64,000 bases of DNA from Ruminococcus sp. GTDB taxonomy: Bacteria; Bacillota; Clostridia; Oscillospirales; Ruminococcaceae. Each line of letters starts with the position of its first letter. Within the stretch, counting starts at the first letter, position 1. This document shows positions 25,501-33,081 of this stretch, piece after piece. The DNA lies in NCBI GenBank assembly GCA_017542475.1, contig JAFXXD010000041.1:1-64000 (forward strand). Direction: 5' to 3'. A program made the translations under genes and the position numbers. Under the pieces are notes generated by a model, which had not been told where the DNA came from, did no database searches, and saw only the letters and a list, made by a program, of their open reading frames with translations.

Positions 25501-25645
25501 GTCGGACAGTGGGATTCATTCCGCTGTCGGTCACCCAGCAATGTTTGTTTTCGGGCAGCAGGGCGCGGAGCTCTGTTATCGGAGAGCGGCTTATATCGTA
25601 ATAATAAGCTATTTCTGCCCGCTCATTCTCCGAGCGGGCTTTTTT
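25501..25645 (+). ncRNA. Structured RNA or attenuator leader ahead of the lipase gene
   Basis: From the predicted start, the RNA can form: a 10-bp hairpin 25505-25528 (GACAGTGGGA / TTCCGCTGTC); a stem CGGGCAG (25552-25558) with CTGCCCG (25615-25621) enclosing hairpins GCTCT/AGAGC (25570-25587) and GCTTAT/ATAAGC (25589-25609), i.e. a three-way junction; and a terminator CCCGCTC/GAGCGGG (25618-25638) followed by six T's. The closing stem and terminator share the bases CCCG, so they exclude each other. I find none of the signature sequences of T-boxes or common riboswitches. It may be a free small RNA or an attenuator for the lipase gene, which starts 8 bases after the T-run. Confidence 0.6.
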
Positions 25646-25652
25646 GGTGACT

Positions 25653-26471
25653 ATGATGGATTGCAGGACTAAATACCCGATACTGCTCGTGCACGGTATG
25701 GGCTTCCGCGACGAGCCGATATGCTACTGGGGACGTATCCCCAAGGTGCTGAGAGCTCACGGAGCAGAGGTATTCTTCGGCGGTCAGGAGGCTAACGCTT
25801 CTGTCGAGCGCAACGCGGAGCTCCTTGTCAAGCGGCTGGAGCGCGTCCTCGCGGAGACGGGAGCGGAGAAGGTCAACGTCATTGCTCATTCCAAGGGCGG
25901 AATGGAGACGCGCTATCTCATCTCGACTCTGAAGCAGGGCGGGCGGATAGCCTCGCTGACGACGATAAGCACTCCGCACAACGGCTCGGCGGCTATGGAC
26001 AAGCTGATGAAGCTCCGCCCGATAATGAAGCTCGTAGGCGTGGGCACGGACGTTTTCAAGCTCATCGGCGGCGACAAAAAGCCCGACACCTACCGCTGCT
26101 TCGAGCAGCTCACGACGGGCTATATGAAGCGATTCAACGCTGCCAATCCCGACGACACGCGGGTGCACTACCGAAGCTGTGCCTTTCTGATGAAGCACTG
26201 GTACAGCGACATTATCATGGCTGTGCCGTATATCGGAGTGCTGCTGCTCAACGGCAGGAGCGACGGCTTCCTCACGCCGAGCGAGGTCACACACGGCGAG
26301 CACCGCGGCACATTCACGGGAACGGGCTATCGCGGGATGTCCCATTGCGACGAGGCAGACCTGCGGCGTATGAGGTGCGGAGTGACGAACCTCGATACGG
26401 GTGAAAAATTCCGCGACATAACGGATATGTATATCAGGCTTGTATCGGAGCTGAAAGAGAAGGGCTTGTAA
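25653..26471 (+). CDS. Alpha/beta hydrolase, triacylglycerol lipase-like
   Basis: 272 residues. The lipase start pattern YPILLVHGMGFRD (oxyanion HG) is followed by nucleophile motif AHSKGGMETRYL (A-H-S-x-G), then STPHNGSAAMD, a hallmark of PGAP1/lipase-type hydrolases, with Asp and His expected in SDGFLTPSEV and MSHCDEADL. No signal peptide, so probably cytoplasmic despite similarity to secreted lipases. The start among ATG 25653, ATG 25656 and an upstream TTG is uncertain since the ribosome site is weak (GGTGA). Located right behind the terminator of the structured RNA. Confidence 0.82.
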   Translation: MMDCRTKYPILLVHGMGFRDEPICYWGRIPKVLRAHGAEVFFGGQEANASVERNAELLVKRLERVLAETGAEKVNVIAHSKGGMETRYLISTLKQGGRIASLTTISTPHNGSAAMDKLMKLRPIMKLVGVGTDVFKLIGGDKKPDTYRCFEQLTTGYMKRFNAANPDDTRVHYRSCAFLMKHWYSDIIMAVPYIGVLLLNGRSDGFLTPSEVTHGEHRGTFTGTGYRGMSHCDEADLRRMRCGVTNLDTGEKFRDITDMYIRLVSELKEKGL

Positions 26472-26478
26472 CCAACCG

Positions 26479-26610
26479 TGTAGGGGCGGCGTCCCGCCGC
26501 CCGCAAATCACGGACATAGTATGAAATAACATCGTGTAGGGGGGCGATGCCTACATCGCCCCGTATTCGGAAGAACCTTTTGCGGGCTGATGTGGGCATC
26601 AGCCCCTACA
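26479..26610. repeat. Cluster of three family A palindromes
   Basis: Copies at 26479-26504 (GGCGGCG/CGCCGCC stem), 26535-26563 (GGGCGATG/CATCGCCC) and inverted 26582-26610 (GCTGATG/CATCAGC ending CCCTACA). Each has a different but self-complementary stem. Confidence 0.7.
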
Positions 26611-26631
26611 AAAGCGGAAAGGGGAGAGAGA

Positions 26632-26880
26632 ATGGAGGAAAAGCGAATAGCGGTCGCGGCTATCGTCATCGACGAGCAGTCGGTGGCTGTGGAGGTCAAC
26701 AACGTTCTCCACGAGTACAACGACATCATCATCGGGCGTATGGGTCTGCCGTATAAGGAGCGCGGCATATCACTGATATCGGTGGCTCTCGACGCTTCAC
26801 CCGACAGGATAAGCAGTCTCACGGGCAGGCTCGGACAGATAGACGGCGTGTCCGTAAAGGCAGCGATTTCAAAGAAATAG
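26632..26880 (+). CDS. TM1266-type iron-only hydrogenase system regulator
   Basis: 82-residue protein with the ACT-like fold signature of the TM1266 family, found next to [FeFe]-hydrogenase maturation genes: RIAVAAIVIDEQSVAVEVNNVLHEYNDIIIGRMGLPYKERGI, then SLISVALDASPDRISSLTGRLGQIDGVSVK. Its exact job is unproven; it is thought to control hydrogenase gene expression or assembly. ATG at 26632 follows GGGGAGAGAG. Upstream of a flavin-binding protein gene and hydG. Confidence 0.88.
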   Translation: MEEKRIAVAAIVIDEQSVAVEVNNVLHEYNDIIIGRMGLPYKERGISLISVALDASPDRISSLTGRLGQIDGVSVKAAISKK

Positions 26881-26903
26881 AGCTCAGAAATCAGAGCTCA
26901 TAA

Positions 26904-26928
26904 TGTAGGGGCGAGTTCCGCTCGCCCG
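26904..26928. repeat. Family A palindrome inside the hydrogenase-maturation cluster
   Basis: TGTAGGGGCGAG/CTCGCCC stem, 24 bases after the TM1266-like gene. Being between cotranscribed genes, it would form a hairpin in the mRNA. Confidence 0.65.
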
Positions 26929-26961
26929 TCTGAATATAAAAAGAAGAGTGAGGTGTGGAAT

Positions 26962-27429
26962 GTGAGAAGAAATGACAGAGAGATAACCGACAGCTCGGCT
27001 ATTGAAGCCTTCATCGCGGGTGAGCAGATAATTCGCGTCGCGTTTTATGACGGCGGCGACATCTACATTGTCCCCGTGAATTACGGCTATATCGCCGAGA
27101 ACGGGGAATACCGCTTCTTTTTCCACGGCGCAAGGGCTGGCAGGAAGTACGAGCTCGCAAAGAGCTCACCGACGGTAGGCTTTGAGATAGACGGCAGATA
27201 CAAGGTGCTGGAAAGTGAGACTGCCTGCGGATTTTCTGCGCAGTTTCAGAGCGCCATCGGCACAGGCAGACTTCGCCTCATCGAGGACGCCGACGAAAAG
27301 GCGGCGGCTCTTGACTGCGTGATGAAGCAGGTCACGGGCAGGAGCGGCTGGACTTACAGCGGCAGTGAGCTCGAAGCTGTGGCTGTGTTTGAATTAACGG
27401 CAGATAAAATGTCCTGTAAGGCAAAATAA
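26962..27429 (+). CDS. Pyridoxamine 5'-phosphate oxidase-like flavin-binding protein
   Basis: 155 residues of the split-barrel flavin-binding type (NimA-like): RRNDREITDSSAIEAFI at the start, VAFYDGGDIYIVPVNYGYI and YRFFFHGARAGRKYELAKSSPTVGFEID in the centre. Probably an oxidoreductase or flavin carrier, unlikely to be a true PdxH. The GTG at 26962 is chosen: GTGAGGTG lies six bases upstream and homologues begin M-R-R-x-D-R-E; a GTG at 26953 would overlap that ribosome site. It sits 15 bases before hydG. Confidence 0.82.
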   Translation: MRRNDREITDSSAIEAFIAGEQIIRVAFYDGGDIYIVPVNYGYIAENGEYRFFFHGARAGRKYELAKSSPTVGFEIDGRYKVLESETACGFSAQFQSAIGTGRLRLIEDADEKAAALDCVMKQVTGRSGWTYSGSELEAVAVFELTADKMSCKAK

Positions 27430-27444
27430 ATAGGAGGAATAAAT

Positions 27445-28893
27445 ATGTACGACGTAAAGTCAATGAATGCAGACGATTTCATCAACCATGAGGAGATACT
27501 CGAGTCCCTCGAGTACGCGGAGCAGAACAAGCACAACCGCGAGCTCATCGAGCAGATCCTCGAAAAGGCTAAGCCGAAAAAGACGGGCAGGGGAGTCGAG
27601 TGCGCGGGTCTTTCCCACCGCGAGGCAAGCGTGCTGCTCGCGTGCGATATCCCCGAGATGAACGAGAAGATATACGAGCTCGCCCGCGAGATAAAGCAGG
27701 CTTTCTACGGCGACCGCATCGTTATGTTCGCACCGCTGTACCTCTCGAACTACTGCGTGAACAAGTGCGTGTACTGTCCCTATCATATGCAGAACAAGGA
27801 GATACCCCGCAAGAAGCTCACACAGGACGAGGTGCGCGACGAGGTCATCGCATTACAGGATATGGGTCACAAGAGACTGGCTATCGAGTCGGGCGAGGAC
27901 CCCGTAAACAACCCCATTGAGTACATCCTTGAATGTATCAACACCATCTACTCAATCAAGCACAAGAACGGAGCTATCCGCCGCGTAAATGTCAACATTG
28001 CGGCTACGACCGTCGAGAACTACCGCAAACTCAAGGAAGCAGGCATTGGCACTTATATACTCTTCCAGGAGACCTACCACCGCGAGAGCTACGAGGTGCT
28101 CCACCCCGCAGGACCCAAGCACAACTACTGCTACCACACCGAGGCTATGGACAGAGCCATGGAGGGCGGTATCGACGACGTGGGTCTCGGAGTTCTCTTC
28201 GGTCTTGACAAGTACAGATACGAGTTCGCGGGACTTCTTATGCACGCCGAGCACCTTGAAGCTGTACACGGCGTAGGTCCGCACACTATCAGCGTTCCCC
28301 GCCTGAGAAGAGCCTCCGACATCGACCCCGATGTTTTCGACAACGGTATCGACGACGACACCTTCGCCAAGATAGTTGCCTGCATACGTATCGCAGTGCC
28401 GTACACGGGTATGATAATCTCCACCCGCGAGAGCGAGGAGTGCCGCGCAAAGGTCATCGGTCTCGGCGTATCGCAGATATCGGGCGGCTCGAGAACGTCT
28501 GTCGGCGGCTATGCGGGCTACTCGTCCGAGGACAGACCCCACGACACCGAGCAGTTCGACGTATCAGACCAGCGCACGCTCGATGAGGTGGTGAAGTGGC
28601 TGATGGATATGGGCTATATCCCGTCGTTCTGCACTGCCTGCTACCGCGAGGGACGTACAGGCGACCGCTTTATGGCGCTGTGCAAGGTGGGACAGATACA
28701 GAACTGCTGCCACCCGAATGCTCTTCTGACATTGCAGGAGTATTTACAGGACTACGCTTCGCCCGAGACAAAGAAGGTCGGCGAGGCTCTCATCGACCGC
28801 GAGATACAGAACGTTCCCGACCCGAAGCGCCGCGAGAAGGCTCTCGACTACCTCAGCAGGATAAGGAACGGCGAGCGCGATTTCCGCTTTTAA
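27445..28893 (+). CDS. hydG: [FeFe]-hydrogenase H-cluster maturase HydG
   Basis: Radical SAM tyrosine lyase that supplies the CO and CN ligands of the hydrogenase H-cluster. 482 residues. SAM cluster motif CVNKCVYC (C-x3-C-x2-C), then the TIM-barrel, and the C-terminal cluster cysteines in FCTACYREGRTGDRF...CKVGQ, characteristic of HydG and ThiH. AGGAGG precedes the ATG. hydE, hydF and the hydrogenase itself are not in the window. Terminator directly downstream. Confidence 0.96.
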   Translation: MYDVKSMNADDFINHEEILESLEYAEQNKHNRELIEQILEKAKPKKTGRGVECAGLSHREASVLLACDIPEMNEKIYELAREIKQAFYGDRIVMFAPLYLSNYCVNKCVYCPYHMQNKEIPRKKLTQDEVRDEVIALQDMGHKRLAIESGEDPVNNPIEYILECINTIYSIKHKNGAIRRVNVNIAATTVENYRKLKEAGIGTYILFQETYHRESYEVLHPAGPKHNYCYHTEAMDRAMEGGIDDVGLGVLFGLDKYRYEFAGLLMHAEHLEAVHGVGPHTISVPRLRRASDIDPDVFDNGIDDDTFAKIVACIRIAVPYTGMIISTRESEECRAKVIGLGVSQISGGSRTSVGGYAGYSSEDRPHDTEQFDVSDQRTLDEVVKWLMDMGYIPSFCTACYREGRTGDRFMALCKVGQIQNCCHPNALLTLQEYLQDYASPETKKVGEALIDREIQNVPDPKRREKALDYLSRIRNGERDFRF

Positions 28894-28916
28894 AGAACTC
28901 AGAGCTCAGAACTCAG

Positions 28917-28944
28917 AAGGACGCACCTCGGTGCGTCCTTTTTT
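28917..28944 (+). terminator. Terminator of hydG
   Basis: Stem AAGGACGCACC / GGTGCGTCCTT, then a T-run. Confidence 0.8.
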
Positions 28945-28954
28945 AGAAAAAAAA

Positions 28955-28985
28955 CAGGGCATTGCCGATGCTTGGCAATGCCCTG
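28955..28985 (-). terminator. Terminator of the metallophosphoesterase gene
   Basis: Read leftward: stem CAGGGCATTGCC / GGCAATGCCCTG followed by eight T's. Confidence 0.8.
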
Positions 28986-29025
28986 TTCTGATATCTGTAT
29001 ACGGAGGGGACTGCCCTCGGCGTAT

Positions 29026-29877
29026 TTATTCTATGTCGATGATCGACAGCTCGGGACGGTTGAAGATACGCGGTACCGTTATCATATTGAGATTCCGCGC
29101 GAGTCCGCGGCTGACTATCTGAGTAGTGCCGCCATCGGTGCGCTGTCCTGTCGTGAATTCGGGGAATATGCCTTGGTCGGGAGCATACAGTCCCTGCTCG
29201 AGCACGTATGGCAGTCTCCACTGTCCGCCGTGAGCGTGTCCCGACAGCACAAGGTCAAAGCTCTTCCCGCCGTGATTAGCGCTCTCAAAGGTGATATCAC
29301 GGAGCTCCTGCGGCTCGTGCGCGAGGAGGATATTATACGCGTCGGGAGATATCGCCTCATAGCACCTTCCGATTTGAGAACCGTTCCCGTCGAATGTGCC
29401 GACGTTGACTATGCCGTGTACGCGCACCTTCTGCCCGTTCACCGTTATATCGGTGTATTCTCCGTGCAGGACGGGTATGCCGAGCTCATCGACAGCAGAG
29501 TAGAAGTCCTCTTTGTCCTTGCGGCGCTGCTCGTGATTGCCCGCAGCATAGGCGCAGGGGTACTTCTCCGCCGCGAGCCTCATCAGCGTGAGGGCGTTTT
29601 TCGTGCCCTTGGCTCTGCTGTCTATCATATCACCGCCGAAGAGCACCATATCGGGCTCGGCAGCCTCGATAGCGTCCCACAGCCCCGACTGGTCGTGCCC
29701 GCCGTAGAAGCTGTTATGCAGGTCTGAGATGAACACGATACGTATCGGTTCGCTTATTCTGCCGGAGCTGACGGTATAGTACACGGGCTTCATCGAGAAG
29801 CCCCACCAGTCGAGCGCGAGCACGACTGCCGCCGCTACCGTAAATATGATTATTTTTCGTTTACGCTTTTTGTTCAT
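29026..29877 (-). CDS. Membrane-anchored metallophosphoesterase (YkuE/YaeI-like)
   Basis: 283 residues. N-terminal membrane anchor (about 8-27), then a calcineurin-type domain facing outside with all metal motifs: SDLHN (D-x-H), GGDMID (GD), GNHE, AHEP and GHAHGGQ. Members act on phospholipid or UDP-sugar-lipid phosphoesters in the envelope. Its start overlaps the end of the GGDEF gene by 17 bases, so the two form one unit and this gene is translated after the cyclic-di-GMP gene. Confidence 0.87.
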   Translation of the reverse strand: MNKKRKRKIIIFTVAAAVVLALDWWGFSMKPVYYTVSSGRISEPIRIVFISDLHNSFYGGHDQSGLWDAIEAAEPDMVLFGGDMIDSRAKGTKNALTLMRLAAEKYPCAYAAGNHEQRRKDKEDFYSAVDELGIPVLHGEYTDITVNGQKVRVHGIVNVGTFDGNGSQIGRCYEAISPDAYNILLAHEPQELRDITFESANHGGKSFDLVLSGHAHGGQWRLPYVLEQGLYAPDQGIFPEFTTGQRTDGGTTQIVSRGLARNLNMITVPRIFNRPELSIIDIE

Positions 29878-31798
29878 TTCTCATTGCTTTTCTTGCCATT
29901 TTTTCCTCGTACATCTGCTTGTCGGCAGTTGCGACGAGCTCCTCAAGGTCGAGGTCGGGGGTGAGCGGGTTCAGGTAGAAGCCGATACTTGCCTCCACCT
30001 TATACGGCTTGCCCGAGCTGTCGTTGTAGTTTTGCAGGTAGTCCGTCACGCTTCTCTTGAAGCCCTCGCAGTATTTCTCCGCGCTGCTCTCGGAGGTCAG
30101 CACGGCAATGCAGAACTCGTCTCCGCCGAATCTCGCGCAGAGCTCTCCGCGCACGGCGCTGCTCAGCAGGGCGTGACCGAGGGTTATTATCGCATTATCG
30201 CCCTCGTTGTGACCGAAGGTGTCGTTGATGTGCTTCAGACCGTCGAGGTCTGCGAACACGAGCGCTATCTGCATCGCATTTGAAGCCTTATCCGAAACGA
30301 GCAGCTTCTCCGTCTCCTCATAGAAGCCGCGGCGGTTGAGCAGACCCGTCATAAAGTCGTGGAGCGATGATACGCGCAGCTTTTCGTTCACGGCGATGAG
30401 CTGGGCGTTTATGTACTGGATATGCATCCTGCTGTGGAAGGTACCGATCGAGGAATTCAGGGCGTTCATAAGTGTGTGCATTTTCTCGTATTCGTCAAAG
30501 TCTATACGCGGCTGAAACGCGCAGTATCCGAGCACCATGCCAAGGAAATGCAGACAGCAGATGATTATCGGCTCGGGACGCCTTGTAATGGTCGGATAAT
30601 CGGGAAGCAGCTCGCTGAGCTCCACCTTGCACGGCGGCTGCTCGACCCAGTGATATCGCTGGGAGAGCACATCTATCACGTCGGTGAAGGGCGAATCGGA
30701 ATTATGGTGTCCGCCGAAATCCGGCGGCTCGACCACATCGGTATTAAGCGCGAATACACAGGTGCTGAACTGGAACTTGTTCATCAGCATCTCGGGGAGC
30801 ATCTTCAGCTCGGTAGCCTTTGATACCGACGACTGTATATCGCACATCATCAGCTGACGGAACGCCGACTGCTTGAAGCGTTCGTGTACAGCCCGCATTG
30901 CGTCGTTGACATTGTGCTTGTCCATTTTCATACAGCCGCACGACTGCGAAAGCATCACGTGGAAATCGACTGTTCCTCCGCTGCACTCCTCGCCGCGTCC
31001 GATGCGGATGACCGTATCTATAAGGCGTCTGCCCATCTCGTCGTAGTTCTGACGGCAGGTCGTCAGGTGCGGCAGGTGATATTCTGCCTGAAGCGTGCCG
31101 TCAAAGCCCGTGATTATGCAGTCCTCGGGGACTCTGAAGCCAAGGCGCTGTATGTAGTTGCTCGCCAGAACAGCCATCGTGTCATTAGCGCATATTATAG
31201 CCTCGGGGACAGAGCGGTGCTCGGTCACGAACCACCTGTTGAGCAGATCTGTAGTCGGGCCCTCCCAGAAGCAGCCGTAGCCGACATTGTCCTCGTCGAA
31301 TTCGATACCGTTCGCCTCAAGCGCGCGTCTGAACGCCTCCACTCTTTCGTCCGAGAACTCGTTGCCTTCTATGCCCGCTATCATATACAGTCTGCGGGCG
31401 CCGTGAGTCTCAATGACGTGGCGGCAGATACGCTCGAAGGTATCCGCGTATGAGAACGACAGGTTGATACAGCCCTCGATCTCCTTGTCGATGGAGATGA
31501 CGGGCACGCCGTTTGACTTCGCAGTATCTATTATGCTCGCTACGACCTTCTTGTCGTAGATGAAGTTTGACATTATCACGAGCGCCGAGAGCTTATTATA
31601 CGGTATGAGCTTGTATACGGCTCCCTCACCCTTGTAGTTGGAGTTGTCGTCCTCGTAGAGGTCGGTGCAGGCATTGAATATGAGGAGCCTGTAGCCGCTC
31701 GAAACGGCATATTTATTGAGAGATTTTATAAAATGAAAGCGGTCCTCGTCCTGAATGGTCGAGAGACACACGCCTATGAGCTTGGGACAGCGTTCCAC
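29861..31798 (-). CDS. LacI-like ligand-binding sensor fused to a GGDEF diguanylate cyclase
   Basis: 645 residues. Residues 1-290 are the periplasmic-binding-protein-like core of LacI repressors (IGVCLSTIQDEDRFHFIKSL... RLYMIAGIEGNEFSDERVEAFRRAL... EAIICANDTMAV... IITGFDG) but with no helix-turn-helix and no signal peptide: a cytoplasmic sugar-sensor domain. Then a middle region without assignment (about 300-470) and a GGDEF domain ending the protein, with intact active site GGDEF at 558-562. The RxxD inhibitory site normally nine residues upstream is absent (VRGE). It should make cyclic di-GMP in response to a small ligand. GTG start at 31798 behind AGGTGA; sigma-A promoter upstream. Coupled to a phosphoesterase gene. 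Confidence 0.87.
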   Translation of the reverse strand: MERCPKLIGVCLSTIQDEDRFHFIKSLNKYAVSSGYRLLIFNACTDLYEDDNSNYKGEGAVYKLIPYNKLSALVIMSNFIYDKKVVASIIDTAKSNGVPVISIDKEIEGCINLSFSYADTFERICRHVIETHGARRLYMIAGIEGNEFSDERVEAFRRALEANGIEFDEDNVGYGCFWEGPTTDLLNRWFVTEHRSVPEAIICANDTMAVLASNYIQRLGFRVPEDCIITGFDGTLQAEYHLPHLTTCRQNYDEMGRRLIDTVIRIGRGEECSGGTVDFHVMLSQSCGCMKMDKHNVNDAMRAVHERFKQSAFRQLMMCDIQSSVSKATELKMLPEMLMNKFQFSTCVFALNTDVVEPPDFGGHHNSDSPFTDVIDVLSQRYHWVEQPPCKVELSELLPDYPTITRRPEPIIICCLHFLGMVLGYCAFQPRIDFDEYEKMHTLMNALNSSIGTFHSRMHIQYINAQLIAVNEKLRVSSLHDFMTGLLNRRGFYEETEKLLVSDKASNAMQIALVFADLDGLKHINDTFGHNEGDNAIITLGHALLSSAVRGELCARFGGDEFCIAVLTSESSAEKYCEGFKRSVTDYLQNYNDSSGKPYKVEASIGFYLNPLTPDLDLEELVATADKQMYEEKMARKAMRNEQKA

Positions 31799-31850
31799 TG
31801 ATTCACCTGCTTTCAGATGATATACAAAATATCATTTTTCACATATAGTC

Positions 31851-31879
31851 AGTATAGCACAAAAATATGAATAAATCAA
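31851..31879 (-). promoter_or_regulatory. Sigma-A promoter of the GGDEF-phosphoesterase unit
   Basis: Minus strand TTGATT, 17-bp spacer, TATACT. A downstream AT-rich dyad (GATATTTTGTATATC) lies between promoter and start. Confidence 0.72.
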
Positions 31880-32052
31880 GAATTTTTGGTGCTTATGCGT
31901 CAAAAGCCATATTTTTTAGCAAAATGCTGAAATAACAGCGTGTAAATCCGTCATTATACCTATCACACCGACAGCAGCGGAAATAATTACCAGTGTTTAT
32001 AATGTCCCGCAGCGGCAATACTGATATCAAAAGCTGTACGGGGAGAGTTGTT

Positions 32053-32826
32053 ATGGCATTCAACAAGGTAGTCATATCGGGGATAAACACATCAGAGCTG
32101 ACAGTGCTCAGGGAGGCTGAGAAAATGGCGCTCCTGCGCGAGATCCGCGAGACGGGCAGCAAGGAGGCGAAGGATAAGCTCATCAAGGGCAACCTCCGCC
32201 TCGTGCTCAGCGTGATACAGCGCTTCACGGGCAGAGGAGAGGACATCGATGACCTCTTCCAGATAGGCGTGATAGGGCTGATAAAGGCGATAAACAACTT
32301 CGACCTCACCAAGGAGGTGCGCTTCTCGACCTACTGCGTGCCGATGATAACGGGCGAGCTCCGCCGCCATCTGCGCGATTGCAGTCAGATAAAGGTGAGC
32401 CGTTCCCTCCGCGACCTCGCATACAAGGCGATACAGGCGAAGGAGCGGCTTATGCTGAAGAACCAGTGCGAACCCACGATCGAGCAGATAGCGGCTGAAA
32501 TAGGCGAAAAGCGTGCGGACGTGGTCATCGCCCTCGAAAGCATAAGCGACCCGATATCCCTCTATGAGCCCGTGTACTCCGACTCCGACGACACGATGTA
32601 CATTATGGACCAGATAGGCGACAAAAACAGCGTCGAGAGCTGGATGGACGAGCTCTCCATACGCGACGCGATAAAGCAGCTCGGCGAGCGTGAGAGGAAT
32701 ATACTGTATCTGCGATTCCTCAAGGGCAGGACGCAGGTGGAGGTCGCCGCCGAGATAGGCATATCGCAGGCGCAGGTATCGCGGCTCGAAAAGGGCGCTA
32801 TCAGCCGTATCAAGAACAGTGTGTAG
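32053..32826 (+). CDS. sigG: Sporulation sigma factor G
   Basis: 257 residues, colinear with SigG of spore formers: start NKVVISGINTSELTVLREAE, region 2 IKGNLRLVLSVIQRFTGRGEDIDDLFQIGVIGLIKAINNFD, region 2.4 RFSTYCVPMITGELRRHLRD, region 4.2 TQVEVAAEIGISQAQVSRLEK. SigG runs late forespore genes. The usual partners spoIIGA and sigE are not next to it. ATG at 32053 with GGGAGAG upstream. The TAG stop lies within a family A repeat (TGTAGGGG). Confidence 0.93.
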   Translation: MAFNKVVISGINTSELTVLREAEKMALLREIRETGSKEAKDKLIKGNLRLVLSVIQRFTGRGEDIDDLFQIGVIGLIKAINNFDLTKEVRFSTYCVPMITGELRRHLRDCSQIKVSRSLRDLAYKAIQAKERLMLKNQCEPTIEQIAAEIGEKRADVVIALESISDPISLYEPVYSDSDDTMYIMDQIGDKNSVESWMDELSIRDAIKQLGERERNILYLRFLKGRTQVEVAAEIGISQAQVSRLEKGAISRIKNSV

Positions 32827-32947
32827 GGGCGGCGTTTCGCCGCCCGTAAATTAATGTATGAACCAAATAAAAATGTAGGGGCGACGCCCACGTCGCTCCG
32901 CCGTACATTCACTGTACAGACGGCTGATGCGGGCATCAGCCCCTACA
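32822..32947. repeat. Cluster of three family A palindromes after sigG
   Basis: Copies at 32822-32846, 32874-32901 and inverted 32922-32947. The first overlaps the end of sigG and supplies its stop codon. The rest of the gap to 33020 shows no coding frame. Confidence 0.7.
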
Positions 32948-33020
32948 TATGCTTTTTCATTCGGTTATGTCACGGGCGGCTGAACGCCAACTGTCAGCAG
33001 TGTCCTGACTTCAAAAATAC

Positions 33021-33049
33021 TTGATTATTTCCTGCTTTTATTGTATAAT
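33021..33049 (+). promoter_or_regulatory. Sigma-A promoter of the sugar ABC/GH105 operon
   Basis: TTGATT, 17-bp spacer, TATAAT, ~33 bases before the first gene. Confidence 0.75.
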
Positions 33050-33081
33050 ATGTATATCATTATATTCTTAGGAGCTGGACT

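Noticed and set aside
25501-25645. T-box or SRP/6S RNA identity for the structured RNA
   Set aside because: No T-box AGGGTGG element, no SRP GNAR-loop signature; a 6S-like long bulged rod does not fit the three-way junction. Left as unknown.
52-26610. CRISPR array from the regularly recurring GTAGGGG units
   Set aside because: Spacing is irregular, orientation alternates, stems vary, and no cas gene is near.
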